Shown: positions 1 to 6,863, counted from the stretch's first letter. The stretch is DNA of 11,544 bases from a bacterium (GCA_030428825.1 JAUIEL010000151.1:1-11544); one strand, 5' to 3'. Program-made: numbers and translations. Notes: generated from the sequence alone by a model not told the origin.

Positions 1-10
1 CGACCCGGGT

Positions 11-943
11 TCAGCCGCCCGCCAGCCGCTGGCGCGCCGCGCGGCAGTCCCGCTCGATCTGCCGGGCCAGCTCCTCCCGGGAGTCGAACCGCATCTCCTC
101 GCGCAGGCGGTCGACGACTTCGACCTCCAGCTCGCGGCCGTAGAGGTCGCCGTCGTAGTCGAACAGGTGCGCCTCGACGGTCAGGTCCCCGTCCGGTCCG
201 AAGGTGGGGCGGATGCCGATGTTCAGGACCCCGTCGCGGCGCGCGCCGTCGACCCGGGCCCGGATCGCGTAGACGCCGGCCGGCGGGCGGATCTCGTGGT
301 GGAGGTCGAGGTTCGCGGTCCGGAACCCGAGCTTCCGGCCCCGCTCGTCCCCTCGGACGACCGTGCCGAACAACGTGAACGGCCGGCCGAGCATCCGGCT
401 CGCCCGCTCGAGGTCGCCGTCGGTGATCGCCGCCCGGATCCGCGTGCTCGACACCGGGCCGCCGTCGTCCTCGACCGGGTCGACGACCTCGATCGTCATT
501 CCGTGCGTCCGGCAGAACCGACCGAGGAAGTCGAGGTCCCCCTGGCGGTCGCGGCCGATGCGGGTGTCCGGCCCGAGCACGAGGCCGCTCGCGGAGAGGC
601 GGTCGACGAACACGGTGCGCGCGAACGCCTCGGCGGAGAGGGCGCGGACCGCGTCGTCGAACGGGAGGACGGCGCAGACGTCGACGCCGAGCGGCTCGAA
701 CAGGCGGAGCCGATGGGGGAGCGACGTGATGAGGCGCGGGGTGAGGTTGCGGACGACGACGACCGGATGGACCGCGAACGTGAGGACCACCGCCGCCGCG
801 TCCCGCTCCCGCGCCGTCCGGACGAGCCGCTCGAGGAGCCGTCGGTGGCCGCGGTGCACCCCGTCGAAGACGCCGAGCGTGCAGACGGCGCCCGGCGCGA
901 CGCCGACGTCGTCCGTGAGCGCGTCGAGGGAGACCGTGCGCAC
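11..943 (-). CDS. ribF: Bifunctional riboflavin kinase / FAD synthetase RibF
   Basis: Predicted cytoplasmic enzyme of 310 aa that phosphorylates riboflavin to FMN and then adenylylates FMN to FAD. The N-terminal FAD-synthetase (nucleotidyltransferase) half carries the family signature TLGVFDGVHRGH at residues 22-33 and the SSTRIR motif near residue 170. The C-terminal riboflavin-kinase half shows GRKLGFRTANL, NIGIRPTF and DGDLYGRELEVEV, followed by the usual helical tail. Length matches the family. The kinase motif normally reads PTAN; here it is RTAN, with the Thr and Asn kept. I chose the GTG at 943 because it gives a normal N-terminus; a CTG at 955 that overlaps the def stop (CTGA) is possible, and neither has a clear Shine-Dalgarno sequence. 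The reading frame runs on upstream to 1297, but that part overlaps def and is not RibF-like. It lies 8 nt downstream of def and is probably co-transcribed with it. Confidence 0.93.
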   Translation of the reverse strand: MRTVSLDALTDDVGVAPGAVCTLGVFDGVHRGHRRLLERLVRTARERDAAAVVLTFAVHPVVVVRNLTPRLITSLPHRLRLFEPLGVDVCAVLPFDDAVRALSAEAFARTVFVDRLSASGLVLGPDTRIGRDRQGDLDFLGRFCRTHGMTIEVVDPVEDDGGPVSSTRIRAAITDGDLERASRMLGRPFTLFGTVVRGDERGRKLGFRTANLDLHHEIRPPAGVYAIRARVDGARRDGVLNIGIRPTFGPDGDLTVEAHLFDYDGDLYGRELEVEVVDRLREEMRFDSREELARQIERDCRAARQRLAGG

Positions 944-951
944 CGGAACGA

Positions 952-1446
952 TCAGCCGGTCGGGCGGGTGAGCGCCTCCAGGTCGCGCTTCACGCGCACC
1001 CGATCGGCCGGAGACATCCGATGGACGAGCAGGATGTTCTCGAGGTGGTCGATCTCGTGCTGGATGATGCGCGCCACGAAGTCGGCGCGGGTCTCGACCT
1101 TCTCCTCGCCCGTCGGCGTCCGGTAGCGGACGTCGATCTCCTTCGCGCGCTCGACCGCGACGTAGATCCCCGGGAACGAGAGGCAACCCTCGTCGCCCAT
1201 CACGCGGCCGCGTCGCTTCAGGATCGTCGGGTTGATCAGGACCTCGTCGGCCTCGGGGTCGTCGCCGGGGTTCAGGATCAGGAGCTTCGCCGACCACGCG
1301 ACCTGGGGCGCGGCGAGACCGACCCCCTCGGACTCGTGCATGATCCGCCGCATCTCGTCGATGCGGGAGCGCAGCTCGTCGTCGAAGGTCTCGATCGGGC
1401 GCGTCTTCTCGAGCAGCGCGCGGTGGGGGTAGGTCACGAGCTCCAT
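952..1446 (-). CDS. def: Peptide deformylase
   Basis: Predicted 164-aa metalloenzyme that removes the formyl group from the initiator methionine of nascent proteins in the cytoplasm. All three family motifs are visible: GVGLAAPQ (residues 41-48), EGCLS (86-90, with metal-ligand Cys88) and HEIDH (130-134, the two His ligands and catalytic Glu). Spacing and length match a typical bacterial class I deformylase. The ATG at 1446 puts the usual short beta-strand N-terminus (ELVTYP) first. A TTG at 1506 would add 20 non-homologous residues and would place the start inside the likely promoter. An AGGG sits about 11 nt upstream of the ATG. It is the first gene of a def-ribF unit and is transcribed divergently from the TPR gene at 1585. 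Confidence 0.96.
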   Translation of the reverse strand: MELVTYPHRALLEKTRPIETFDDELRSRIDEMRRIMHESEGVGLAAPQVAWSAKLLILNPGDDPEADEVLINPTILKRRGRVMGDEGCLSFPGIYVAVERAKEIDVRYRTPTGEEKVETRADFVARIIQHEIDHLENILLVHRMSPADRVRVKRDLEALTRPTG

Positions 1447-1477
1447 GCGTCGGGAATCCCTTTCTGGAAGCGGTGTT

Positions 1478-1506
1478 AGCGTACCTCCGGCCGCGACTCC
1501 ACCCAA
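1478..1506 (-). promoter_or_regulatory. Candidate promoter for def-ribF
   Basis: On the minus strand TTGGGT (1506-1501) is followed after 17 nt by TACGCT (1483-1478). Each hexamer matches the sigma-70 consensus at only three of six positions. The spacing is right, and transcription would start about 25 nt before the def ATG. It is supported mainly by position in the divergent gap. Confidence 0.28.
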
Positions 1507-1518
1507 GCGGAATCGACG

Positions 1519-1547
1519 TTGACCGGTCGCGGTACGAGTGATAAGTT
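1519..1547 (+). promoter_or_regulatory. Candidate sigma-70 promoter for the TPR-rpsT operon
   Basis: TTGACC at 1519-1524 (five of six to TTGACA) is separated by exactly 17 nt from TAAGTT at 1542-1547. The -10 is preceded by TGA, giving an extended -10 arrangement TGnTAAGTT. The start of transcription would fall near 1554, leaving a leader of about 30 nt before the ATG at 1585. This also argues against using the in-frame TTG at 1519, which would be the -35 element itself, as a translation start. Confidence 0.5.
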
Positions 1548-1584
1548 AGCCCGCTTCCACACCTTGCGGCAAAGTACGAGGCGG

Positions 1585-3090
1585 ATGGACGTTTCGAAGC
1601 ACCTGGAGAAGGCGGGAGAAGCTCTTCGGAAGAAGAACTTCGACTACGCCATCAGCCTGTACCACCAGGTCCTCCAGCTCAAGCCGGATCACGGCGAGGC
1701 CCGCCGCGAGCTCCGCCAGGCGCTCGTCCGCCGCGCCGAGTACAAGAAGGTCCCGCCGTTCATCGCCCTCCTCCAGGGAGCTCCGAGCCGCCTCGGCATG
1801 CTGATCGGCAAGGTGCTGAAGAACCGTGGCCAGGTCGTCCTCGCCGCCGAGAACTACCTGAAGAACGACCCGCGCAACCGGAGCGTCAACTGGTCGCTCG
1901 GGGAGGCGCTCGAGGCGGCCGGTCATCGCAACGGCGCGGTCGCGGTCTGGGAGTTCCTCGGCGAGGACGAGCAGGTCGGCGACGAGGCGCTGAAGCGGGC
2001 GGGGGCGCTCTACTACCAGCTCCAGCAGATGGAGAAGGCGCTCGGCTGCTACGAGGCGGTCCTGAAGCGATCGCCGCGCGACTCCGAGGCGGAGAAGATG
2101 CGGAAGAACCTCGCCGCCGAGGGGGTGCTCTCCTCCGGTTCGTACGACCCGACCCGCTCGTCGCGCGAGCTCGCCCGCGACCAGAAGCAGGTGAAGGAGC
2201 TCGAGGCGTCGCAGAAGTTCGTCACCACCGAGGACGAGCGCGAGCTGCTCCGCTCCAAGCTCGCCGAAGCGCTCGCGGCCGACCCGTCCGACAAGCGATC
2301 GCGCCGCGCCCTGGTCGATCACCACGTGAAGGGGAAGGAGTTCGCGCGGGCGGTCGAGGTCCTCGAGGAGGGCCTGGCGGCCGACCCGGACGCGACCGAG
2401 CTCCGCGATCGGCTGGGGGAGGTCCGGATCCTCGGCTTCGAGCAGGAACTCCGTCGGACGAAGGCGCTCGCCGACCGCGGCGACGAGGCGGCGAAGACCG
2501 ACCTGGTCGACCTGACGCGGGAGAAGCGCGAGTTCGAGGTCGAGGAGTTCACGCGTCGCGTGAAGGACCACCCGACCGACCTCGAGCAGCGGTATCGGCT
2601 CGGCCGGCTCCTCCTCGAGACCGGCGAGACGGACAAGGCGATCGAGAACCTGCAGCACTCCGTCAAGGACCCGCGGCGGCGCGTCGAGTCGCTGCTCGGC
2701 CTCGGCCGGGCGTTCGAGTCGAAGGGGATGCTCGACCTCGCCACGAAGCAGCTCACCGGGGCGCTCGACGCCGTCGACGCGGGGTCCGACCGGGCCACCG
2801 AGATCACGTACGCGCTCGGCGTCCTGAGCGAGCGGACCGGCGACCTCGCCGCCGCGAAGGCGCGCTACGAGTCGATCTACGAGCGCGACATCCACTACAA
2901 GGACGTCGCGGCGCGCCTCGAGAAGGTCCGCGCCGCGTCGACCGCCCCGTCGCCCGAGGCGAAGAAGGCCGCCCCCGAGGCGCCGAAGGCCCCCGAGGCC
3001 GCGCCGCCGCCGGCGCCCTCGCGAGAGAAGACCGACGAGCCCTCCGCCGGCGACGCCGCCGGGGGTTCGCTTTACGATTTCAAGGACTGA
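1585..3090 (+). CDS. Soluble tetratricopeptide-repeat protein, function unknown
   Basis: Predicted 501-aa protein without signal peptide or membrane segment, so probably cytoplasmic. TPR-like helix pairs are visible at the N-terminus (about residues 5-40, with the pattern NFDYAISLYHQVLQLKPDHGEA), around 130-165 (MEKALGCYEAVLKRSPRD), around 235-275 (FARAVEVLEEGLAADPDA) and around 330-420 (TDKAIENLQ and following). A charged, probably helical stretch lies between the second and third groups, near 190-230. The last ~45 residues are a low-complexity Ala/Pro/Lys/Glu tail ending SLYDFKD. TPRs normally form protein-binding scaffolds; I cannot name the partner. The ATG at 1585 was chosen over the TTG at 1519, which lies in the promoter. 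A GAGG ends 3 nt before the ATG, closer than usual. rpsT follows 17 nt after the stop, suggesting one transcript. Confidence 0.85.
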   Translation: MDVSKHLEKAGEALRKKNFDYAISLYHQVLQLKPDHGEARRELRQALVRRAEYKKVPPFIALLQGAPSRLGMLIGKVLKNRGQVVLAAENYLKNDPRNRSVNWSLGEALEAAGHRNGAVAVWEFLGEDEQVGDEALKRAGALYYQLQQMEKALGCYEAVLKRSPRDSEAEKMRKNLAAEGVLSSGSYDPTRSSRELARDQKQVKELEASQKFVTTEDERELLRSKLAEALAADPSDKRSRRALVDHHVKGKEFARAVEVLEEGLAADPDATELRDRLGEVRILGFEQELRRTKALADRGDEAAKTDLVDLTREKREFEVEEFTRRVKDHPTDLEQRYRLGRLLLETGETDKAIENLQHSVKDPRRRVESLLGLGRAFESKGMLDLATKQLTGALDAVDAGSDRATEITYALGVLSERTGDLAAAKARYESIYERDIHYKDVAARLEKVRAASTAPSPEAKKAAPEAPKAPEAAPPPAPSREKTDEPSAGDAAGGSLYDFKD

Positions 3091-3107
3091 CGACAGGAAC
3101 CCGTTCC

Positions 3108-3383
3108 ATGCCTCATTCGAACCAGGCCAAGAAGCGACTCCGGCAGGACGAGAAGCGCCGCCTCCTGAACAAGGCGGCCGTCTCCCGGATGAAGACCCAG
3201 GTGAAGCGGACGACCGCCGTCCTCGCGGAGGGCGACGTCGCCGCGGCGAAGGAGAGCCTCCGCCTCGCGATGAAGCGGATCGACAAGGCGGCGAAGAAGA
3301 ACGTGATCCACAAGAACACGGCCGCCCGGAAGAAGTCGCTCCTCTCGCGCCGACTGCGCGACCTCGAGAAGGCCGGTTCCTGA
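3108..3383 (+). CDS. rpsT: Small ribosomal subunit protein S20 (bS20)
   Basis: Predicted 91-aa basic protein of the 30S subunit that binds 16S rRNA. The S20 hallmarks are clear: the N-terminal SNQAKKRLRQDEKRRLLNK region, MKTQVKR, the alternating Ala/Lys helix AAAKESLRLAMKRIDKAA and the strongly conserved C-terminal block KKNVIHKNTAARKKSLLSRR. Length is normal for the family. AGGA at 3095-3098 lies 9 nt before the ATG, a good ribosome-binding site. It sits 17 nt after the TPR gene and 12 nt before the acyltransferase gene, so it is probably in the middle of a three-gene operon. A 5-bp inverted repeat (CCGGT/ACCGG) spans its stop codon but is too short to call a terminator. Confidence 0.97.
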   Translation: MPHSNQAKKRLRQDEKRRLLNKAAVSRMKTQVKRTTAVLAEGDVAAAKESLRLAMKRIDKAAKKNVIHKNTAARKKSLLSRRLRDLEKAGS

Positions 3384-3395
3384 CGACCGGTCCGC

Positions 3396-3989
3396 GTGAC
3401 CCTCTTCACGCGGGAGAACCTCGGCGCCGCGCTCCGTGAGCCGCGAGCGGCCCTCGACCTGGCGTTCGCGCTCCTGCGCGGCCGCTGGGTCGTCTTCCGG
3501 AGCCGGCGGCGCGGGGTCCGGATCACCGTGGGGCGGAACTTCCGCTGCCACGGCAAGCTCGTGATCGCGGGGAAGGGGACCGTCACGATCGGCGACGACG
3601 TCGTCGTGCGGCACAACCTGCGCCACGTCTACCTCGGCAGCGGCTCCTCCGACTACGTCATCGAGATCGGCGACCGGGTCTGGCTGCACGGGACGTCGAT
3701 CTCGTGCCGCGAGCGCGTCGAGGTCGGCGACCGCTCGCTCGTCGGCCGGGTCGAGATCGTCGACCACGAGTTCCACGACCCGCGCGACCTCGAACGGACG
3801 CAGGAGATCCGGAGCCGTCCGGTGATCCTCGGCGCCGACACCTGGATCGGGAACGACTGCCTGATCCTGAAGGGGGTGGAGATCGGGCGCTACTCCGTGG
3901 TCGGCGCGCGGACGGTCGTCCGGCGGTCGCTCCCCGAGAAGGTCGTGGCGATCGGGAACCCGGCCCAGGTGGTGAAGCACCTCGACTGA
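3396..3989 (+). CDS. Hexapeptide-repeat (left-handed beta-helix) acyltransferase
   Basis: Predicted 197-aa cytoplasmic enzyme of the left-handed beta-helix acyltransferase superfamily (the maltose/galactoside acetyltransferase-like and WbbJ-like group). An amphipathic N-terminus (about 1-40) precedes the beta-helix from about residue 41. Isoleucine/valine-led hexads such as IGDDVV, IGDRVW, VGDRSL and IGNDCLILKGVEIGRYSVVGA are evident. His124 in IVDHEFHDP is a plausible catalytic base, and the C-terminal AIGNPAQVVK is typical of this group, where it closes the coenzyme A-binding end. The acceptor is probably a sugar or lipid-linked saccharide of the cell envelope, but that is inference from the family. 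The start is a GTG 12 nt after the rpsT stop with no clear Shine-Dalgarno sequence, so the start is less certain than the gene. Its stop lies 16 nt from the stop of the convergent gene at 4006. Confidence 0.88.
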   Translation: MTLFTRENLGAALREPRAALDLAFALLRGRWVVFRSRRRGVRITVGRNFRCHGKLVIAGKGTVTIGDDVVVRHNLRHVYLGSGSSDYVIEIGDRVWLHGTSISCRERVEVGDRSLVGRVEIVDHEFHDPRDLERTQEIRSRPVILGADTWIGNDCLILKGVEIGRYSVVGARTVVRRSLPEKVVAIGNPAQVVKHLD

Positions 3990-4005
3990 CGCCGGGCGCC
4001 GTGGG

Positions 4006-6465
4006 TCAACCCTCGCCGACCAGTCGGAACCTCCCCGTGGCGAGGTCGAGGGTCTCCTCCTCGTCGAGGCGGAGCAGCGCGTCGACGAACACCTCGTCCG
4101 CGTCCGGGAACGCGTCGACGACCACCCGCGCCGCGCCGTCCTCGCCGAGCACCGCTCGCTTCGTCCGCGCCGTCGTCGGGTCGGCGCTCCTCACCCGCCA
4201 GTCGGTCACGCCGGCGTGCGTGAACCGCTCGCGGTCCGACACGACGACGTCGACCTCGCCCGCCGGCGGACCGGAGAGGGCGATCGCGATCCCGGCCGCC
4301 GTCCGCTCGACCGACTCCACGACGACCCGCGCCGAGTCGCGATCGAGGTCGACGAACGCGAGGGTCTCGCCGTGGACCAGGAACGACGCGAGGCCGTACG
4401 GAAGGTCGTGGATGAACCCGTGCAGGTCGCCCTCGCGGAGCCCGTACCGCCGGCCGGTCTCCTCCGGGAGGCCGTAGACGTACCCGAACGGCCTCCGGTA
4501 TCGCTCGACGGTGTGCCGGTGGACGAGCGCGTACCACGCGATCATCTCGAGGTCGCGTCCCGGGCGGCAGATCTCCAGGGTCCGACCGATCGCGCGGAAC
4601 GCGTTCGCGGCCGGGCCGGCGAACTGGTCGCCCATGTCCCCCTCCCAGTCGCGCTCCTCGCTGCACGGTCCGATGTAGTCGCCCTGGAAGCAGGCCGCGA
4701 TCATCTCCCACTGCCAGCAGCTCGCCTCGGTCATCCAGCCGTCGTCGAGGATCCGCCGCTTCAGGTCGCTCTTCACCAGCTCGCGGAGGGCGTGGCGGTA
4801 CGGCGCGAATCCGGAGGTCGCCGGGTTCTCGCCCGGCGGCGCGAGGTAGAGACCGATCGGTCCGCGGTAGGCGCGCGGCTGGTCGCCGGTCGTGAACGAG
4901 CCGAGCCGGTTCCCCTCGATCCAGACGTTCTCGTCCCACGCCCCGTCCCTGGACAGCCGGTGGTCGGTCGCCGCCTGGGCGAAGTCGCGCAGCGCGTCGA
5001 ACGCGTACCCGCTGGCGGCCCACGCCTGCAGCGCGGCCTCGACGTTCTTCCCGTAGTGGTCGTCGGTGTCGTTCTCGAGGTCGTAGCGGACCGCGTCCCA
5101 GCTCCGATCGAAGCGGCGGATCACGTGCTCGACCGCCTTCCCGTACTCCTCCTTCGGAGTCGCCGCCCAGACGTGCATCAGTCCGACGAGCGTGTCGAAG
5201 TCGTGGTACCACGACCGGTCCTGCGAGATCGCCCACGCCTGGTCGTACGTGCTCTTCTTCGGCGCGGCGAGGACCCCCTTCGGCGAGACCTTCTCGGGCA
5301 TCCGCCCGAACCAGTTGCCGCCCGGACCGCGGCCGAACCGGACCTCCCGCGGCAGGTCGTGCTCGTCGCGGAGCGCGATCATGCGATCCGCCATCTCCTC
5401 GCAGATGACGTCGACGTACCGGCGGATCGTCGTCTCCTCGGGGAAGAACGAGATCGCCTCGTACGCGTAGCGCATGAAGTGGGCCGGGACGAGCTCCTGC
5501 TGGAGCGACGGCTCTCCGGACGCCAGGTCGTAGAGGCAGTAGAGGCCGGTCGGCCGGTGGACGTTGTTCTTCAGGATCGAGACGAGGTGCTTCCGGAGGC
5601 GGTCGCGGACCAGGGCGACGAGTTCGGCCGCCGCCGGGTCTTCGTCGCCGACGTGGAGGTACTCGAGCATCAGCTCGTGAATCCCGTCGATCCCGACCAC
5701 CGACGATCGGGACTTCACCTCGCCCGTCCGGACGTCGTACATCCGTCCGGTCAGGTACCCGGTCTCCGCGTCGACGAGCCCGAGTCCCTTCAGGCCTTCG
5801 CCGTCCGGCGGCGCGAGGTAGATGCGGAGGGCGTCCCGGACGTCGCGAAGGAGCTCCTCGCGGAGCGCCCGCGGCTCGACCCGGGGGACGACGTGCCGCA
5901 CGACGACGTCGTCGACGAGGACCGTCCCCTCGGCGGAGAAGGTCAGCCGGCACCACGGCGCGGGGGGGGCGCCGGTCTCCGCGGCGAGGAGTTCGCCGAT
6001 CGGCAGCCGGAACCGCCGCCACCCGTCGCCCGCGTCGTGCCCCGGACGCTCCGCGCCGAGCAACGAGAGCTCGAGGGCCCGCCCGTTCTGGGTCGTGAAC
6101 CGGAGCCCGAGCCGCGCCCCGTCGCCGTCGCCCCGCGCCCGGAGCGCGACCACCAACGCGTCGGAGTGCGGCCCGTACGCCGTGACGATCTGCGACACCT
6201 CTCCGTCCGCGGCGGTGAGCCGGAGCGCGCGGTTTCCCTCGTCCGTCTCGACGACGAGGTCGGTCGGGTCCCCCTCGCGGGGGACGAACGCGCCGCGCCA
6301 GTACGCGCCGTACTTCTTCGGCTCGGTCGTCGAGTCGGCGACGGCCTCGAAGTCCCCGTTCAGCACGAGGTCGACCGCGAGCGTCGGCTCGTCCGCGATC
6401 GCGAGGACGGTGGACAGGAAGAGCAGGGCCGCGGCGGTCGCGACGCGGCGGATCGAATCGAGCAT
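4006..6465 (-). CDS. Large secreted protein: jelly-roll-like N-domain plus helical (alpha/alpha toroid-like) domain, function unknown
   Basis: Predicted 819-aa exported protein that I do not recognise. Residues 1-24 form a signal peptide: Arg6-Arg7, a hydrophobic stretch, then AIA|DE, a good signal-peptidase I site. Residues ~30-195 look like a carbohydrate-binding-type beta jelly roll (LVLNGDFEAV at the start, VLVDDVVV at the end). Residues ~200-690 are mostly helical and rich in Trp, Tyr and His (NWFGRM, SWYHDFDTLVGLMHVWA, ASCWQWEMIAA, HGFIHDLPYG), resembling the toroids of polysaccharide lyases and glycoside hydrolases. The rest (~695-819) looks like a small beta domain. A role in binding or degrading extracellular glycan is inference from architecture only; no catalytic motif could be assigned. 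The ATG at 6465 was chosen for the signal peptide; no clear Shine-Dalgarno sequence precedes it. It stands alone, convergent with the acyltransferase gene and behind 398 bases of repeat-rich DNA. Confidence 0.82.
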   Translation of the reverse strand: MLDSIRRVATAAALLFLSTVLAIADEPTLAVDLVLNGDFEAVADSTTEPKKYGAYWRGAFVPREGDPTDLVVETDEGNRALRLTAADGEVSQIVTAYGPHSDALVVALRARGDGDGARLGLRFTTQNGRALELSLLGAERPGHDAGDGWRRFRLPIGELLAAETGAPPAPWCRLTFSAEGTVLVDDVVVRHVVPRVEPRALREELLRDVRDALRIYLAPPDGEGLKGLGLVDAETGYLTGRMYDVRTGEVKSRSSVVGIDGIHELMLEYLHVGDEDPAAAELVALVRDRLRKHLVSILKNNVHRPTGLYCLYDLASGEPSLQQELVPAHFMRYAYEAISFFPEETTIRRYVDVICEEMADRMIALRDEHDLPREVRFGRGPGGNWFGRMPEKVSPKGVLAAPKKSTYDQAWAISQDRSWYHDFDTLVGLMHVWAATPKEEYGKAVEHVIRRFDRSWDAVRYDLENDTDDHYGKNVEAALQAWAASGYAFDALRDFAQAATDHRLSRDGAWDENVWIEGNRLGSFTTGDQPRAYRGPIGLYLAPPGENPATSGFAPYRHALRELVKSDLKRRILDDGWMTEASCWQWEMIAACFQGDYIGPCSEERDWEGDMGDQFAGPAANAFRAIGRTLEICRPGRDLEMIAWYALVHRHTVERYRRPFGYVYGLPEETGRRYGLREGDLHGFIHDLPYGLASFLVHGETLAFVDLDRDSARVVVESVERTAAGIAIALSGPPAGEVDVVVSDRERFTHAGVTDWRVRSADPTTARTKRAVLGEDGAARVVVDAFPDADEVFVDALLRLDEEETLDLATGRFRLVGEG

Positions 6466-6574
6466 CGGGCGGCCGGGGTCGGGGGAACCGGTCGGGCAGG
6501 TGGCTGGGGTCAGGAGTGCAAGTTAGCACGCGGAGTGCGACGTTTCCCGACGACTTCGCGTTCGCCACGGCGGG

Positions 6575-6696
6575 GGGCGAGACGGGGAGGTGTCTCCGAC
6601 CCGCTCACGTCCTCGCGCGATGCGCACCGCTTGGTCTCCGCGAAGTTTCGAGTCGCGCTGCGGGGTCGCTCTCGGAGAAGCCTCCCCGTCTCGCCC
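6575..6696. repeat. Long imperfect inverted repeat (25-nt arms, 72-nt spacer)
   Basis: Arm 6575-6599 pairs with arm 6672-6696: 23 of 25 positions are Watson-Crick pairs, position 6591/6680 is a G-U wobble in RNA, and 6592/6679 is a mismatch. A further 6-bp outer pairing (CCACGG 6565-6570 with CCGTGG 6716-6721) encloses it. Within the spacer GCGCGA (6615-6620) can pair with TCGCGC (6653-6658). It could be a folded RNA element in the leader of the 4006-6465 gene, or a small palindromic mobile element. There is no T-tract for a classical terminator. Confidence 0.7.
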
Positions 6697-6762
6697 GCTC
6701 CGGATTCCCTGCCGCCCGTGGATGGGTGAGGTGGGGGGGAATGCGGTGACGACCCATGGGAT

Positions 6763-6812
6763 GGCGCGGACGCGGAGTCCTGTCGTCACCGAAAGTCCTC
6801 CGCGTCAGCGCC
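6763..6812 (-). terminator. Candidate hairpin terminator after the 499-aa paralogue
   Basis: Positions 6763-6777 and 6798-6812 are complementary at 14 of 15 positions (the mismatch is 6768/6807), with a 20-nt loop. On the minus strand the hairpin begins about 50 nt after the stop of the 6864-8363 gene. No T-tract follows, and the loop is large for a terminator, so it may simply be part of a repeat. The right arm is shared with the dispersed repeat at 6798. Confidence 0.35.
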
Positions 6813-6853
6813 CTCTCCCCTGCTCTCCCCTGCTCTCCCTTGCTCTCGTTGCT
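6798..6853 (-). repeat. Dispersed repeat, copy 1 (contains a 10-bp tandem repeat)
   Basis: The first 40 bases (6798-6837) are identical to 8496-8535. Within it the 10-mer CTCTCCCCTG occurs twice (6813-6832), then the variant CTCTCCCTTG (6833-6842), then CTCTCGTTGC (6843-6852). The second copy lacks the variant unit. The minus strand of 6811-6839 has four runs of three or more G separated by 6, 6 and 3 nt, a canonical G-quadruplex pattern. It starts about 10 nt after the stop codon of the 499-aa paralogue. Confidence 0.85.
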
Positions 6854-6863
6854 TCCTCCCCCC

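Larger units (their letters stand above)
6466..6863. other. 398-base gene-free, repeat-rich intergenic block
   Basis: No open frame here resembles a protein. From right to left it holds a GA-rich (minus strand) repeat at 6798-6853, an overlapping 14/15-bp inverted repeat at 6763-6812, a G-rich stretch at 6722-6740, a 25-bp imperfect inverted repeat at 6575-6599/6672-6696, and a short palindrome GTGC-AAGTTA-GCAC at 6517-6530. The left end must contain the promoter of the secreted-protein gene. TGCTAACTT on the minus strand (6528-6520) is the only -10-like candidate, and it lacks a recognisable -35. Confidence 0.6.

Noticed and set aside
944..1297. N-terminal extension of the ribF frame
   Set aside because: It overlaps def completely and is Arg/Pro-rich without similarity to RibF.
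1546..2895. 449-aa minus-strand frame antisense to the TPR gene
   Set aside because: Leu/Arg/Val/Glu antisense composition, overlapping a well-supported TPR protein.
3374..3395. Terminator between rpsT and the acyltransferase gene
   Set aside because: The inverted repeat CCGGT/ACCGG is only 5 bp with an 8-nt loop and overlaps the stop codon.
3890..6568. 892-aa open frame on the minus strand, overlapping the secreted-protein gene in another frame
   Set aside because: It is Arg/Pro/Gly-rich low-complexity translation with no domain pattern. The competing frame has a signal peptide and folded-protein composition. Long shadow frames are expected at this GC content.
4216..6729. 837-aa open frame on the plus strand antisense to the secreted protein
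   Set aside because: Composition is Arg/Val/Asp/Pro repeats typical of antisense frames in high-GC DNA, and no motif is recognisable.
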